Shown here one piece after another: positions 8,033 to 15,135 of a stretch of 21,083 bases of DNA; the stretch's first letter is position 1, and every line of letters starts with the position of its first letter. A program made the translations under genes and the position numbers. The DNA comes from Pelotomaculum_B sp964543575 (GTDB taxonomy: Bacteria; Bacillota; Desulfotomaculia; Desulfotomaculales; Pelotomaculaceae): assembly GCA_964543575.1 (NCBI GenBank), contig CAZIYV010000048.1, forward strand, positions 1 through 21,083. Reading direction: 5' to 3'. Below the pieces are notes generated by a model. The model searched no databases, was not told where the DNA came from, and worked only from the letters and a program-made list of their open reading frames with translations.

Positions 8033-8824
8033 TTGTCTTACAAAGATATTCTTTTTACCAGGCAGGACTCCATTGCCACCATTACCTTGAACCGTCCCGC
8101 TAATTTCAATGCTCTGAATCTCAGCATGTCCGAAGAACTTAACACTGTGCTGGAAATGTGCGGCAGGGACCGGGAGATCAGAGTGGTTGTGCTTACCGGC
8201 AGCGGCAAAGCTTTCTGCTCCGGAGGCGATATCAAGTATTTTGAACAGTTTGCCGGCTCGCAGCCGGACGAGCCTGTCTACCGCCTGATTGAACCCCTGC
8301 ACCGTGTTGTTCTGAACATCCGCCAGATGCCCAAGCCGGTGCTGGCTGCCATCAACGGGTCAGTAGGCGGCGCGGGAATGTCGCTGGCGCTTTCCTGCGA
8401 CCTGCGCATCTGTTCTTCCCAGGCCAAGTTTAAACAGGCGTATACCAGCCTGGGCCTGGCGCCTGACGTTGGCTGGTGCCTCTGGGTAGGTTTGCTGGCA
8501 GGCTTTAGCAAGGCCAGCGAGATGATTTTCCTCGATCCGGTTTATGACGCGGAGCAGGCCAAGGCCATGAATCTTGTGCACAAGGTGGTAGCGCCGGAAG
8601 CGCTGGCAGCGGCGACACGCCAATGGGCTGAGCGGCTGGCCGCCGGAGCGACGCGCTCTTTCGCCATAGCCAAGGCGAGCTTGAACCACTCGCTGCTCAC
8701 ACTTTTGGAGCGTCAGCTCGAGGTTGAGCGCCAGGGTGTGCTGGACGCTTCGCGAACCAGTGACTACCAGGAGGGGCTGAGCGCCTTTTTAGCCAAGCGC
8801 AAACCTGTCTTTAAAGGAGCTTAA
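8033..8824 (+). CDS. Enoyl-CoA hydratase/isomerase (crotonase) family protein
   Basis: The 263-residue protein has the crotonase layout: NRPANFNALNLSM near the N-terminus, the first oxyanion-hole motif FCSGGDIKYF near 60-70, and the second, NGSVGGAGMSLALSCDLR, at 108-125. The two glutamates that add water in classical enoyl-CoA hydratase are absent: the first position is S117 and the second is Y137. An aspartate in LGLAPDVGW (D145) occupies the place used by PaaG-like isomerases. It is therefore more likely an isomerase, or another crotonase-fold enzyme acting on an acyl-CoA, than a standard hydratase. TTG start at 8033 follows GAGAGAGGGTGAG (8018-8030), 24 bases after the activase. The pairing suggests both act on the same CoA thioester. 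Confidence 0.88.
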   Translation: MSYKDILFTRQDSIATITLNRPANFNALNLSMSEELNTVLEMCGRDREIRVVVLTGSGKAFCSGGDIKYFEQFAGSQPDEPVYRLIEPLHRVVLNIRQMPKPVLAAINGSVGGAGMSLALSCDLRICSSQAKFKQAYTSLGLAPDVGWCLWVGLLAGFSKASEMIFLDPVYDAEQAKAMNLVHKVVAPEALAAATRQWAERLAAGATRSFAIAKASLNHSLLTLLERQLEVERQGVLDASRTSDYQEGLSAFLAKRKPVFKGA

Positions 8825-8860
8825 ACTGACATTTTTCTGGAGGCCGGTGCAAAAATAATA

Positions 8861-8866
8861 TATAAT
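8861..8866 (+). promoter_or_regulatory. Probable -10 box for the cysteine synthase gene
   Basis: A perfect TATAAT at 8861-8866 lies 37 bases before the ATG, in an AT-rich patch. The only TTGACA-like word (CTGACA, 8826-8831) is too far upstream at 29 bases, so the -35 element is weak. It suggests that this gene is transcribed independently of the upstream operon. Confidence 0.4.
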
Positions 8867-8902
8867 AGACAATAACTTGACCGGAAAACTGGAGGAGAAA
8901 AC

Positions 8903-9811
8903 ATGGATATATTTTCTGCCATTGGCAACACTCCGCTTGTGGAATTAAAGACGCTCAACAACGGGAGCAAAGTCAGGATCTTTGGCAAGCTGGAAGGAAA
9001 TAACCCGGGTGGGTCGATCAAAGACCGTCCAGCCTACTATATGATCAAGAAAGCGGAAGAGTCCGGCGAGCTCACTAAGGGCAAAATTATCCTGGAGCCG
9101 ACCTCCGGGAACACCGGGATTGCTATAGCCATGATAGGCGCGGCAAAAGGGTATAATGTCAAGCTGGTTATGCCTGGCTGTGTAAGCGTGGAAAGAAGCC
9201 GCATTCTGGAAGCTTTCGGCGCGGAGGTAATCCTTACTCCAGCGTGTGAAGGGACTGACGGCGCCATCAGGAAGGCTCACCAAATTGTAGAGGAGGAGCC
9301 TGAAAAATATTATATGCCCAATCAGTTTACGAACATAAACAATACCCTTTCCCATTACGAGACTACGGGACCGGAGATTTTCAGGCAGACGGAAGGGGAG
9401 ATTGACGTTTTTGTCGCCGGTATGGGCACAACCGGCACTCTGATGGGGACAGGCCTCTACCTCAAAGAAAAAAAACCTGAGATAAAAATTATCGGTGTTG
9501 AGCCATTTAGAGGGCATGCCATTCAGGGACTGAAAAATATGGAGGAAGCGATAGTACCGAGAATCTACCATCCGGAGCAGATGGATGAGAAGGTCAACAT
9601 AGAAGATGACGAAGCTTATGAAACTGCGAGGCTGCTGGCCACCAGGGAAGGTGTTTTCGTGGGCATGTCCAGCGGCGCGGCGGTAGCGGCGGCCTTGCGC
9701 GAGGCCAGAAAGATGGAATCCGGCACCATAGTGGCCATCCTCCCCGACCGCGGGGACCGCTATCTGAGCACCACCCTGTTCAGGTCAATCTGCGCCAAAT
9801 GCTCCCCCTAG
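8903..9811 (+). CDS. cysM: Cysteine synthase, CysM type (PLP-dependent)
   Basis: The 302-residue protein belongs to the PLP fold-type II beta-replacement family. GNTPLVEL opens it, NPGGSIKDRPA carries the Schiff-base lysine K40, EPTSGNTG is the phosphate and substrate loop, QFTNINN and HYETTGPEIF follow, GMGTTGT is the PLP-phosphate glycine loop, and DRGDRYLSTTLF ends it. The GMGTTGT and GDRYLST forms are closer to CysM (O-acetylserine sulfhydrylase B) than to CysK. Predicted role: cytosolic synthesis of cysteine, or S-sulfocysteine, from O-acetylserine. It is full length for CysM. The ATG at 8903 follows TGGAGGAG at 8890-8897. No serine acetyltransferase gene is adjacent. It ends facing the leftward signalling cluster, with a strong shared hairpin between. 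Confidence 0.9.
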   Translation: MDIFSAIGNTPLVELKTLNNGSKVRIFGKLEGNNPGGSIKDRPAYYMIKKAEESGELTKGKIILEPTSGNTGIAIAMIGAAKGYNVKLVMPGCVSVERSRILEAFGAEVILTPACEGTDGAIRKAHQIVEEEPEKYYMPNQFTNINNTLSHYETTGPEIFRQTEGEIDVFVAGMGTTGTLMGTGLYLKEKKPEIKIIGVEPFRGHAIQGLKNMEEAIVPRIYHPEQMDEKVNIEDDEAYETARLLATREGVFVGMSSGAAVAAALREARKMESGTIVAILPDRGDRYLSTTLFRSICAKCSP

Positions 9812-9831
9812 ATTGGGACGTGAGACGTGGG

Positions 9832-9871
9832 AAAATGAGACAAGGGGACGGTTCTCTTGTCTCATTTTTTT
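9832..9871. terminator. Bidirectional intrinsic terminator built on a GGGACGGTTCT loop
   Basis: AAAATGAGACAAG (9832-9844) pairs without mismatch with CTTGTCTCATTTT (9856-9868), a 13-bp stem closing an 11-base loop GGGACGGTTCT, and is followed by further Ts to 9871. The A run on the left arm gives a T run on the opposite strand. It lies between two convergent genes (cysM ends 9811, the ATPase ends 9928), so it can terminate both. The same loop core recurs at 19325-19336 on a different stem. Confidence 0.8.
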
Positions 9872-9876
9872 ACTCG

Positions 9877-9915
9877 CACACCTTTGTTCGGATGAATCCG
9901 AACCTACAAGGTGTG
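9877..9915. repeat. Single palindrome related to the TGTAGGT(G/T)CG family
   Basis: GTTCGGAT (9886-9893) and ATCCGAAC (9896-9903) are perfect inverted repeats around GA. An outer pair, CACACCTT (9877-9884) and AAGGTGTG (9908-9915), adds a second helix. Read on the minus strand it begins TGTAGGTTCGGAT, matching the other elements in layout (TGTAGGT plus an 8-base palindrome around two bases) but with a changed stem. Confidence 0.6.
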
Positions 9916-9927
9916 ATTAAGGATAGG

Positions 9928-10350
9928 TTAAATTAATTTTTTCTTGAGCAGCAGTATGTTTTTCCCCTGCCGTCTTTGATAGTGCAATTCATCCATCTTT
10001 TTTTTGACGAGATGAATGCCCAGACCGCCTGCCTTTCTTTCTGCCAGGGGCGCGTCCAGATCGGGAGCGGGGATATCCATTTGATTGAAGGGAATGCCGT
10101 CATCTTCTATTTTTATGGTTAGTTCTTGCGAGTCAATAAGCAGGTGAATATTAATAAGATGCTCCTCACCATCTTTAAATCCGTAGGATACGATGTTGGT
10201 GAAAATTTCGTCCAGGGCCAGGTTTGCCTCCATGATAACTTTTAAAGGAAGGTGGTGGGTATCTCCGAATTTTTTTAGAGCAAGGCTAAGTGTCTCAAGT
10301 TCGGCGTAACTGTTTTTCAGATCAATAAAAGTTTCTTTTAGTAAAGCCAC
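9928..10350 (-). CDS. RsbW-like anti-sigma factor / serine kinase (HATPase_c_2)
   Basis: The protein has the Bergerat ATP fold of the RsbW/SpoIIAB group: an N-box EANLALDEIFTNIVSYGF at about 41-58, a G1 box IEDDGIPFN near 82-90, and a G2 box GGLGIHLVKKKMDELHY near 108-124. Family members bind a sigma factor or other target and phosphorylate a STAS-domain antagonist. I chose GTG at 10350 (140 residues) because GGAGG at 10363-10359 lies exactly 8 bases before it. In-frame starts at 10356 (ATG), 10365 (ATG) and 10374 (TTG, 148 residues) have poorer ribosome-site spacing. It is the last gene of the leftward cluster, just after its natural partner, a PP2C phosphatase. No sigma factor or STAS gene is seen nearby, so its target is unknown. 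Confidence 0.85.
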   Translation of the reverse strand: MALLKETFIDLKNSYAELETLSLALKKFGDTHHLPLKVIMEANLALDEIFTNIVSYGFKDGEEHLINIHLLIDSQELTIKIEDDGIPFNQMDIPAPDLDAPLAERKAGGLGIHLVKKKMDELHYQRRQGKNILLLKKKLI

Positions 10351-10382
10351 TTCCATTTCCTCCATTAGAGACAAAAGTTAGT

Positions 10383-11762
10383 CTAGCCGCGGTTCACGCG
10401 GGCGGCGGATTTGCGTGCCAGGACCAGCAGGGTAATGTCGTCCGACTGTTCGGCCCCGGCGCTAAAACTCCTGACGTCGTCCATAATCCTGGCCACAATC
10501 TCCCGGGGTGTAGAACCATGGGCTGATTGTATGGACTCTTCCAAACGTTTTTCCCCAAACATTTCATTGGCGGTATTCATCGCTTCCGTCACGCCATCGG
10601 TATACAGCACCAGGACGTCGCCGTTGTCCATAACCAGTTTGCCCCGTGCGTACGGAATATTTTCCATAACCCCCAGCGCCACACCCTTGGCATCCTTAAC
10701 CGCTGTCAGGCTTTTGTCCCGCCGGCAGATATAAGGCGGGTTATGACCCCCGCTGCTGTAAGTGACTTCCCCTGTGCGGGTGTTCATGATCCCGCAAAAT
10801 GTGGTCACAAACATGGACGAATCATTCCCCCGGCACAGTTCGTTATTAACTGTATAATGGATTTCATCAGCTATGCTGCCCTTACCCGCTTCCACTTTAA
10901 ACAGCGTCCTGGTTACCGCCATAAAAAGAGATGCCGGCACGCCTTTCCCGGAAACATCGCCTATAAGAAAACAAAAGTGATCGTGGTCAATAAAGTAAAA
11001 ATCATACAGGTCTCCACCCACTTCTCTGGCCGGCTCCAAAACAGCGTAAATATCAAACTCCGGGTTGTCCGGAGGTCCCGGAAAAGTCTTGGGCACCAGG
11101 CTCATTTGAATTTCGCGGGCAACGTTTAGCTCACTCTCAATTCTTTTCTTTTCGGCTCTGGTCTTTCTCTCCTCGATCAGGTTGTTGGTGATAAAAATAA
11201 AAATGGTCACCGCTATGGCGTTGCCGGCAATCATGGGCAGCCGCGTGATTTTTTCCAGTGACAGAGCCTGGTTAACGTCCTGCAGCACCAGGAAGGTCAG
11301 CCCTCCGGCAAATATTTCGTATAGCACGGTAAATAAAGCAACCTGGGCCAGGCTGAACTGGGCGCCTTTATTATACCTATGATACAAGCCGGCTGTCAGC
11401 CCTGCCAGCAGGGTAGCCAGCGAGGCCGAGACCACCGTGACTCCGCCAAAATTAAGAAGACGTTCCAGGGCGCCGATCAACCCCACACAGGTTCCCACCA
11501 GCGGGCCGAACAGCAGTCCGCTGACAATGGGGCCGGTAGGCCGCAAACTGACCAGGGCGCCGCCCACCGGAATGGCGGTTTGGGCGCTGTACAGGGTAAA
11601 AGCGCCAAAGATTATGATCAGCAATAATTGATTCTTCACATCAAATTTTCTGTCGATAATTTCAGAGTAAAAACGGGTCCGGGTTAGAACATACGCCACC
11701 ACTGTCATGACACAGGCTGTGTTGAGCACAGTCACCAATAAATCTACCGTTGATCCCTGCAT
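10383..11762 (-). CDS. LytS-type membrane sensor fused to SpoIIE/RsbU-like PP2C phosphatase
   Basis: In this 459-residue protein, residues 8-195 form a multi-pass membrane module with the 5TMR-LYT hallmarks (RPTGPIVSGLLFGPLVG at 74-90, GLIGALERL, and NFGGVTVVSASLATLLAG), as in LytS/YhcK receptors. A charged helical linker (196-220, ending AREIQMSLVPK) leads into a SpoIIE-type phosphatase domain (about 235-455). The domain keeps its metal-binding acidic residues: GGDLYDF (D251), GDVSGKGVPA (D269), LYTDGVTEA (D389) and QSDDITLL (D441/D442). RsbU-like enzymes dephosphorylate STAS antagonists to release a target from an RsbW-type protein. The ATG at 11762 follows GGAGG (11775-11771), which lies inside the end of the preceding gene, implying coupled translation. 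The RsbW-like gene follows at once. Confidence 0.88.
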   Translation of the reverse strand: MQGSTVDLLVTVLNTACVMTVVAYVLTRTRFYSEIIDRKFDVKNQLLLIIIFGAFTLYSAQTAIPVGGALVSLRPTGPIVSGLLFGPLVGTCVGLIGALERLLNFGGVTVVSASLATLLAGLTAGLYHRYNKGAQFSLAQVALFTVLYEIFAGGLTFLVLQDVNQALSLEKITRLPMIAGNAIAVTIFIFITNNLIEERKTRAEKKRIESELNVAREIQMSLVPKTFPGPPDNPEFDIYAVLEPAREVGGDLYDFYFIDHDHFCFLIGDVSGKGVPASLFMAVTRTLFKVEAGKGSIADEIHYTVNNELCRGNDSSMFVTTFCGIMNTRTGEVTYSSGGHNPPYICRRDKSLTAVKDAKGVALGVMENIPYARGKLVMDNGDVLVLYTDGVTEAMNTANEMFGEKRLEESIQSAHGSTPREIVARIMDDVRSFSAGAEQSDDITLLVLARKSAARVNRG

Positions 11763-11767
11763 AATCC

Positions 11768-12574
11768 TTACCTCCGCGGCCAGGCCGCAAATCTATTGTC
11801 ATCTAAACATTTAGCGAACAAAATATCACACTGATCTCCGTTCCTAACCAAACTGAAACCAAAGTAGCCCTGACTGGTTAATTCAACCATACGGTCAACA
11901 TCGCGGTTAAAAACCCTGATAGCATTATGATATGACAGCTGCAGAGGTTCCAGCGCGTCCTGAAAGAAAATGCAGCGCCAGTATTTTTCGAATTTCAGCA
12001 TAACCCGGGCTATCAGCAGATCGTGGGTGAATTTGTCAACCAGGCTGGGAGAGTTTTTGGGCGAGACCCACGAGCAAAGATAACGGTAATCAAGGTTGAG
12101 TTCACGGATTATCTGCAGCAGCCTGGTAGTCAGGCGCTTTTGCAGGGAATCGCCGCGAAAGTCCGGGTGGACAAGGGCCACTTCGAGCTGCATTACCTTT
12201 ACCAGTTCGCTATCGGGCAAACCAACGTCACGGCCAAGGTTATCTTCATCAAAATCAGGAAAATGGACAGAGCGAAAGCCAACCAGCCTGTCCCGGACAA
12301 AAGCGCCCAAGGTTAATCCCCGCCGGCCCAAATCCTCGAGCAGCATACCGGCCGAAACCGGCAGGAGCATATCCCATTCGGGAAGGCGCTCCACAACGAT
12401 GTCTTTCAGTTGCAGCATCTCTTCCAGATGAGTTTCATTCAGCGGCTTTAAATGGTAAGGGCCATTTTGTGAAGCGTAACACTCCAGGAAAGCTCTGGTT
12501 TCAATAACCTTGTTGATCATATTTGGAAACCCCTTTTCAGAATTTGTTATGTAGTCTGGCGCATCATCTTTCAT
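11768..12574 (-). CDS. GNAT-like N-acetyltransferase of unknown substrate
   Basis: The central part of this 268-residue protein has the GNAT pattern: a strand LGAFVRDRLVGFRSV (89-103), then LEVALVHPDFRGDSLQKRLT (130-149), where RGDSLQ occupies the acetyl-CoA pyrophosphate loop, followed by a helix. The C-terminal third (about 185-268) shows no motif I recognise. The ATG at 12574 overlaps the end of the MFS fusion by 11 bases, but its ribosome site is weak. An in-frame ATG at 12520 follows AAAAGGGG at good spacing and would give 250 residues. Its stop is 5 bases before the phosphatase start, so the genes are almost certainly co-transcribed. A GNAT in a signalling cluster could modify a protein partner or the sensed metabolite; nothing decides between these. 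Confidence 0.7.
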   Translation of the reverse strand: MKDDAPDYITNSEKGFPNMINKVIETRAFLECYASQNGPYHLKPLNETHLEEMLQLKDIVVERLPEWDMLLPVSAGMLLEDLGRRGLTLGAFVRDRLVGFRSVHFPDFDEDNLGRDVGLPDSELVKVMQLEVALVHPDFRGDSLQKRLTTRLLQIIRELNLDYRYLCSWVSPKNSPSLVDKFTHDLLIARVMLKFEKYWRCIFFQDALEPLQLSYHNAIRVFNRDVDRMVELTSQGYFGFSLVRNGDQCDILFAKCLDDNRFAAWPRR

Positions 12575-14969
12575 TAAAGGCCGTGGCGCCCGGTCTGATC
12601 CTTGACCCTAGATAATACAGAAGGATGACAGCTAAATAAGACACCCCGATCAGCCCGGCGCCTTGTTGAGGCCCGGCTGCCACAAGCCAGCCGAAGGTCA
12701 GCGGGCCAAGCATTTGCCCGATCTTTTTGGTCATGCTGAAAAGGCCGAGAGCTTTACCTTCACCAAACGCCCGTGTAGCCTCGATGGTTAAAAAGTAAGT
12801 GTTCTGGGATACGAAACCGATACTGTCGGCCAGGCCTAGCATGAATATGGCCACGATAGCCGCCGCCAGTCCGCCCCAACTGGAGAATAAAAGCATAGCT
12901 GTGGCTCCTATGCAGCTTGCCAGAATGATAAACCGCCTGATATCCACGTTTCTGCCGATGAGCCTGCCGAAAACAGGCCCCAGGTAAACTATGCAAACCC
13001 CGTAAATCATAAAGGCCCGGCCGACATTGGACGGGGAAAAACCGATGCTGTTGGAGTACAGCGGGAAGAAGTAGTTAAGAAACCCGGTAAGGCAGATAGT
13101 CGAGGGAATTGTAATCAGGAGGAAGAGTGACAAAACCTGATAATTGCCCAAGAAAGCGGCAAGATTGCCGCGGGCTGCCGGCAGCGCGGGCTTTGCAGCT
13201 TTTGTTGGGATTAACACAGCGGGATCTTTAACCAGGGTAAAAGCGAAGACACCTGCCAGCATTAATACTGCCAGCGCGATAAAAAAGACCGTGGAAAAAC
13301 CCAGCCTTTCAACCAGCATGGCACCCAGCACGCAGGCGCAAATATTGGCCGCGTACAGTCCGGCATTCAGTTGGGAAAAACCCTGCGCCCTATCCGCATC
13401 TGTGGGGTGGGCAGCCACATAGCCCCGCATGGCCATCCAACTAAAGCCATAGCCTACGCCCACCACGCCTCTGGCCAGAATGAACAGAAGTGCACTCCCG
13501 GCCAGCCCTGAAAGAAGGGCGCCCGCCATCAAAAACGACAGGCCGGCGAAAAATGGAAAGCGCCACCCCTTCCGGTCAACAACGTACCCGGTAAAAATAG
13601 CTGTGATGCTGGCACAAAGCATTTCCACCGAGATAGGCATACCGAGAACCACGTTTTGGGGCAGCCCCAGGAGCGGCTGGTAGAGGCTTTTCATCTGCAT
13701 GGGAATAAATGAAATGGACAGGTCTGTGGCCATGTAGAAAATAAAAGCCAGGGGGCGAATAATGCCTGCGTTGCCGCCGGATGGGGGACCATTGGATATT
13801 TTAGATGACTGCAGATTCATCATCAGGAGCAGGAACACAATGAGTTCAATGGTGAAAAAAAACGAAGTCGCCAGTACAGTAAGCAGGTCCAGTTTAATAG
13901 CGGTTATTTTGCTGTCAACGTAAGACTCCGAGAGCACAATGTCAATGCTGCCTGCCGCGCCGGTACGGTCTTGCTCCAGGGGCAGGCTGTACATGTATTC
14001 TCCGGAGGTGTCCGGGACGGCGACTGCCTTGCCGTGCGCAGGCGCCTGAGCCTGGTAGAGAACGGCGTTTGCCGTATCTCTGATAGAAATGCTTTCGATT
14101 TCAGGTACAGAAGTCATCATCCGTCCCAACCAGTCCTCAACGCCAGTGAGACGGCTGTACGACAGTCCCTTGCGCAGCACCTGCTGCACATCTTTTTGAA
14201 TAATATTTGCGGTAAGCAGCGTATTGTTTTTGGCAGCCTCAAAATAAACTTTTTTAAACAGGGAAATGTTGTTAACGCCGTAATACACCTGTGCGGCGAC
14301 AACAATAGCAAGAAGGAGCGGCAGCAGGCGTTTTTTCCTGATCTGCCCGGACTCCGACACTACCGGGAAAGCCAGCAGCGCTATAGTAAGAAGAAATGCG
14401 GCAATAACCGCTACCATGAACATTGCACGGAGATTTTGCCTCATGTATTCGCTGCTGCGGGAGTCAACAACAGATTCATCAAAAACCAGGCCCAGTGAGC
14501 CGACCCATTTATTGTCCCGATCACGCACAGGTAAAAAAACATGGTATTTCCCCTCGTAGCGTGCTATAGCATAGGCGCGGTCAGCTGCGGCTGAATTGAA
14601 ATCAATTTCGGACCTGATTTTGGGAGGAACAGTCTTGTTTTTTACCGCCCCCTCCAGATCATAGGCAAAATTCCCGTCAGGCAGGATCAAACCGACATCT
14701 TCAAGGTCCGGCGCGTCTTCTTTTACTTCGCGCAGCAGTTCCTTCATGCCGTAGAAATTCGCCAGGGGCTTGCCGTACTTGACGGCATACTCGATTTTCC
14801 TGCGGCACTCACCGCCCGCCACAGTATAGCCGGCCACCAGCGAATTGACATAGTTTTTCTTGAAAGAAGCAATATTGAGCCAGGCGCTGAAGCCAAGAAC
14901 AATCAGCACAAGCAAAAGGCACGCCCCGGTCATAATCAGGCGAACTCTGTTTACAGACATCAAATCCAC
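12564..14969 (-). CDS. Tandem extracytoplasmic sensor modules fused to an MFS transporter
   Basis: The 801-residue protein has a rare layout. TM1 (9-31), a soluble outer domain (32-180), TM2 (182-204), TM3 (214-232), a second outer domain (235-360) and TM4 (361-386) precede a complete MFS region (about 403-795). The two outer domains look like Cache-type sensors and are repeats of one another: both begin FKK(N/V)Y and end (S)LGLVFDESVVDSR or SIDIVLSESYVDSK. The MFS part has the loop signature GYVVDRKGWRFPF at 461-473 and about 12 hydrophobic helices. It may be a ligand-gated transporter or a receptor using a transporter body. GTG at 14969 is the longest start; ATG at 14960 (GTGGA just upstream) is an alternative. 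It overlaps the GNAT gene by 11 bases. Confidence 0.8.
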   Translation of the reverse strand: MDLMSVNRVRLIMTGACLLLVLIVLGFSAWLNIASFKKNYVNSLVAGYTVAGGECRRKIEYAVKYGKPLANFYGMKELLREVKEDAPDLEDVGLILPDGNFAYDLEGAVKNKTVPPKIRSEIDFNSAAADRAYAIARYEGKYHVFLPVRDRDNKWVGSLGLVFDESVVDSRSSEYMRQNLRAMFMVAVIAAFLLTIALLAFPVVSESGQIRKKRLLPLLLAIVVAAQVYYGVNNISLFKKVYFEAAKNNTLLTANIIQKDVQQVLRKGLSYSRLTGVEDWLGRMMTSVPEIESISIRDTANAVLYQAQAPAHGKAVAVPDTSGEYMYSLPLEQDRTGAAGSIDIVLSESYVDSKITAIKLDLLTVLATSFFFTIELIVFLLLMMNLQSSKISNGPPSGGNAGIIRPLAFIFYMATDLSISFIPMQMKSLYQPLLGLPQNVVLGMPISVEMLCASITAIFTGYVVDRKGWRFPFFAGLSFLMAGALLSGLAGSALLFILARGVVGVGYGFSWMAMRGYVAAHPTDADRAQGFSQLNAGLYAANICACVLGAMLVERLGFSTVFFIALAVLMLAGVFAFTLVKDPAVLIPTKAAKPALPAARGNLAAFLGNYQVLSLFLLITIPSTICLTGFLNYFFPLYSNSIGFSPSNVGRAFMIYGVCIVYLGPVFGRLIGRNVDIRRFIILASCIGATAMLLFSSWGGLAAAIVAIFMLGLADSIGFVSQNTYFLTIEATRAFGEGKALGLFSMTKKIGQMLGPLTFGWLVAAGPQQGAGLIGVSYLAVILLYYLGSRIRPGATAFNER

Positions 14970-15012
14970 TCATTTTCGCTAGTTTTTCAATCAGACAACC
15001 ATATATGTTTTT

Positions 15013-15081
15013 TTGTGCGACTAAAGTCGCACCTACATTTTTCACGTCCCACGTCGTGTAGGTGCGACTTTAGTCGCACAA
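15013..15081. repeat. Paired palindrome, 25-bp perfect inverted repeat (TGTAGGTGCGA family)
   Basis: Positions 15013-15037 and 15057-15081 are exact reverse complements over 25 bases, separated by 19 bases. Each arm contains its own palindrome, GTGCGACT-(AA or TT)-AGTCGCAC, so either two small hairpins or one long one can form. The spacer holds CACGTCCCACGTC. It lies inside the leftward cluster, between the binding-protein gene and the sensor-MFS gene, and would be present in a shared transcript. It has no U-rich tail, so it is not a typical terminator. Confidence 0.8.
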
Positions 15082-15135
15082 CCCAATTGGACATTCCACT
15101 GTCGGTCTGTTTCTTTTCCTCTACCGTACTTGCAC

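Noticed and set aside
10527..11129. Rightward 200-codon open frame opposite the phosphatase gene
   Set aside because: It is antisense to well-defined PP2C motifs and has no domain of its own.
13971..14498. Rightward 175-codon open frame opposite the sensor-MFS gene
   Set aside because: It shadows a gene with clear membrane and sensor features; no start signal or motif was seen.
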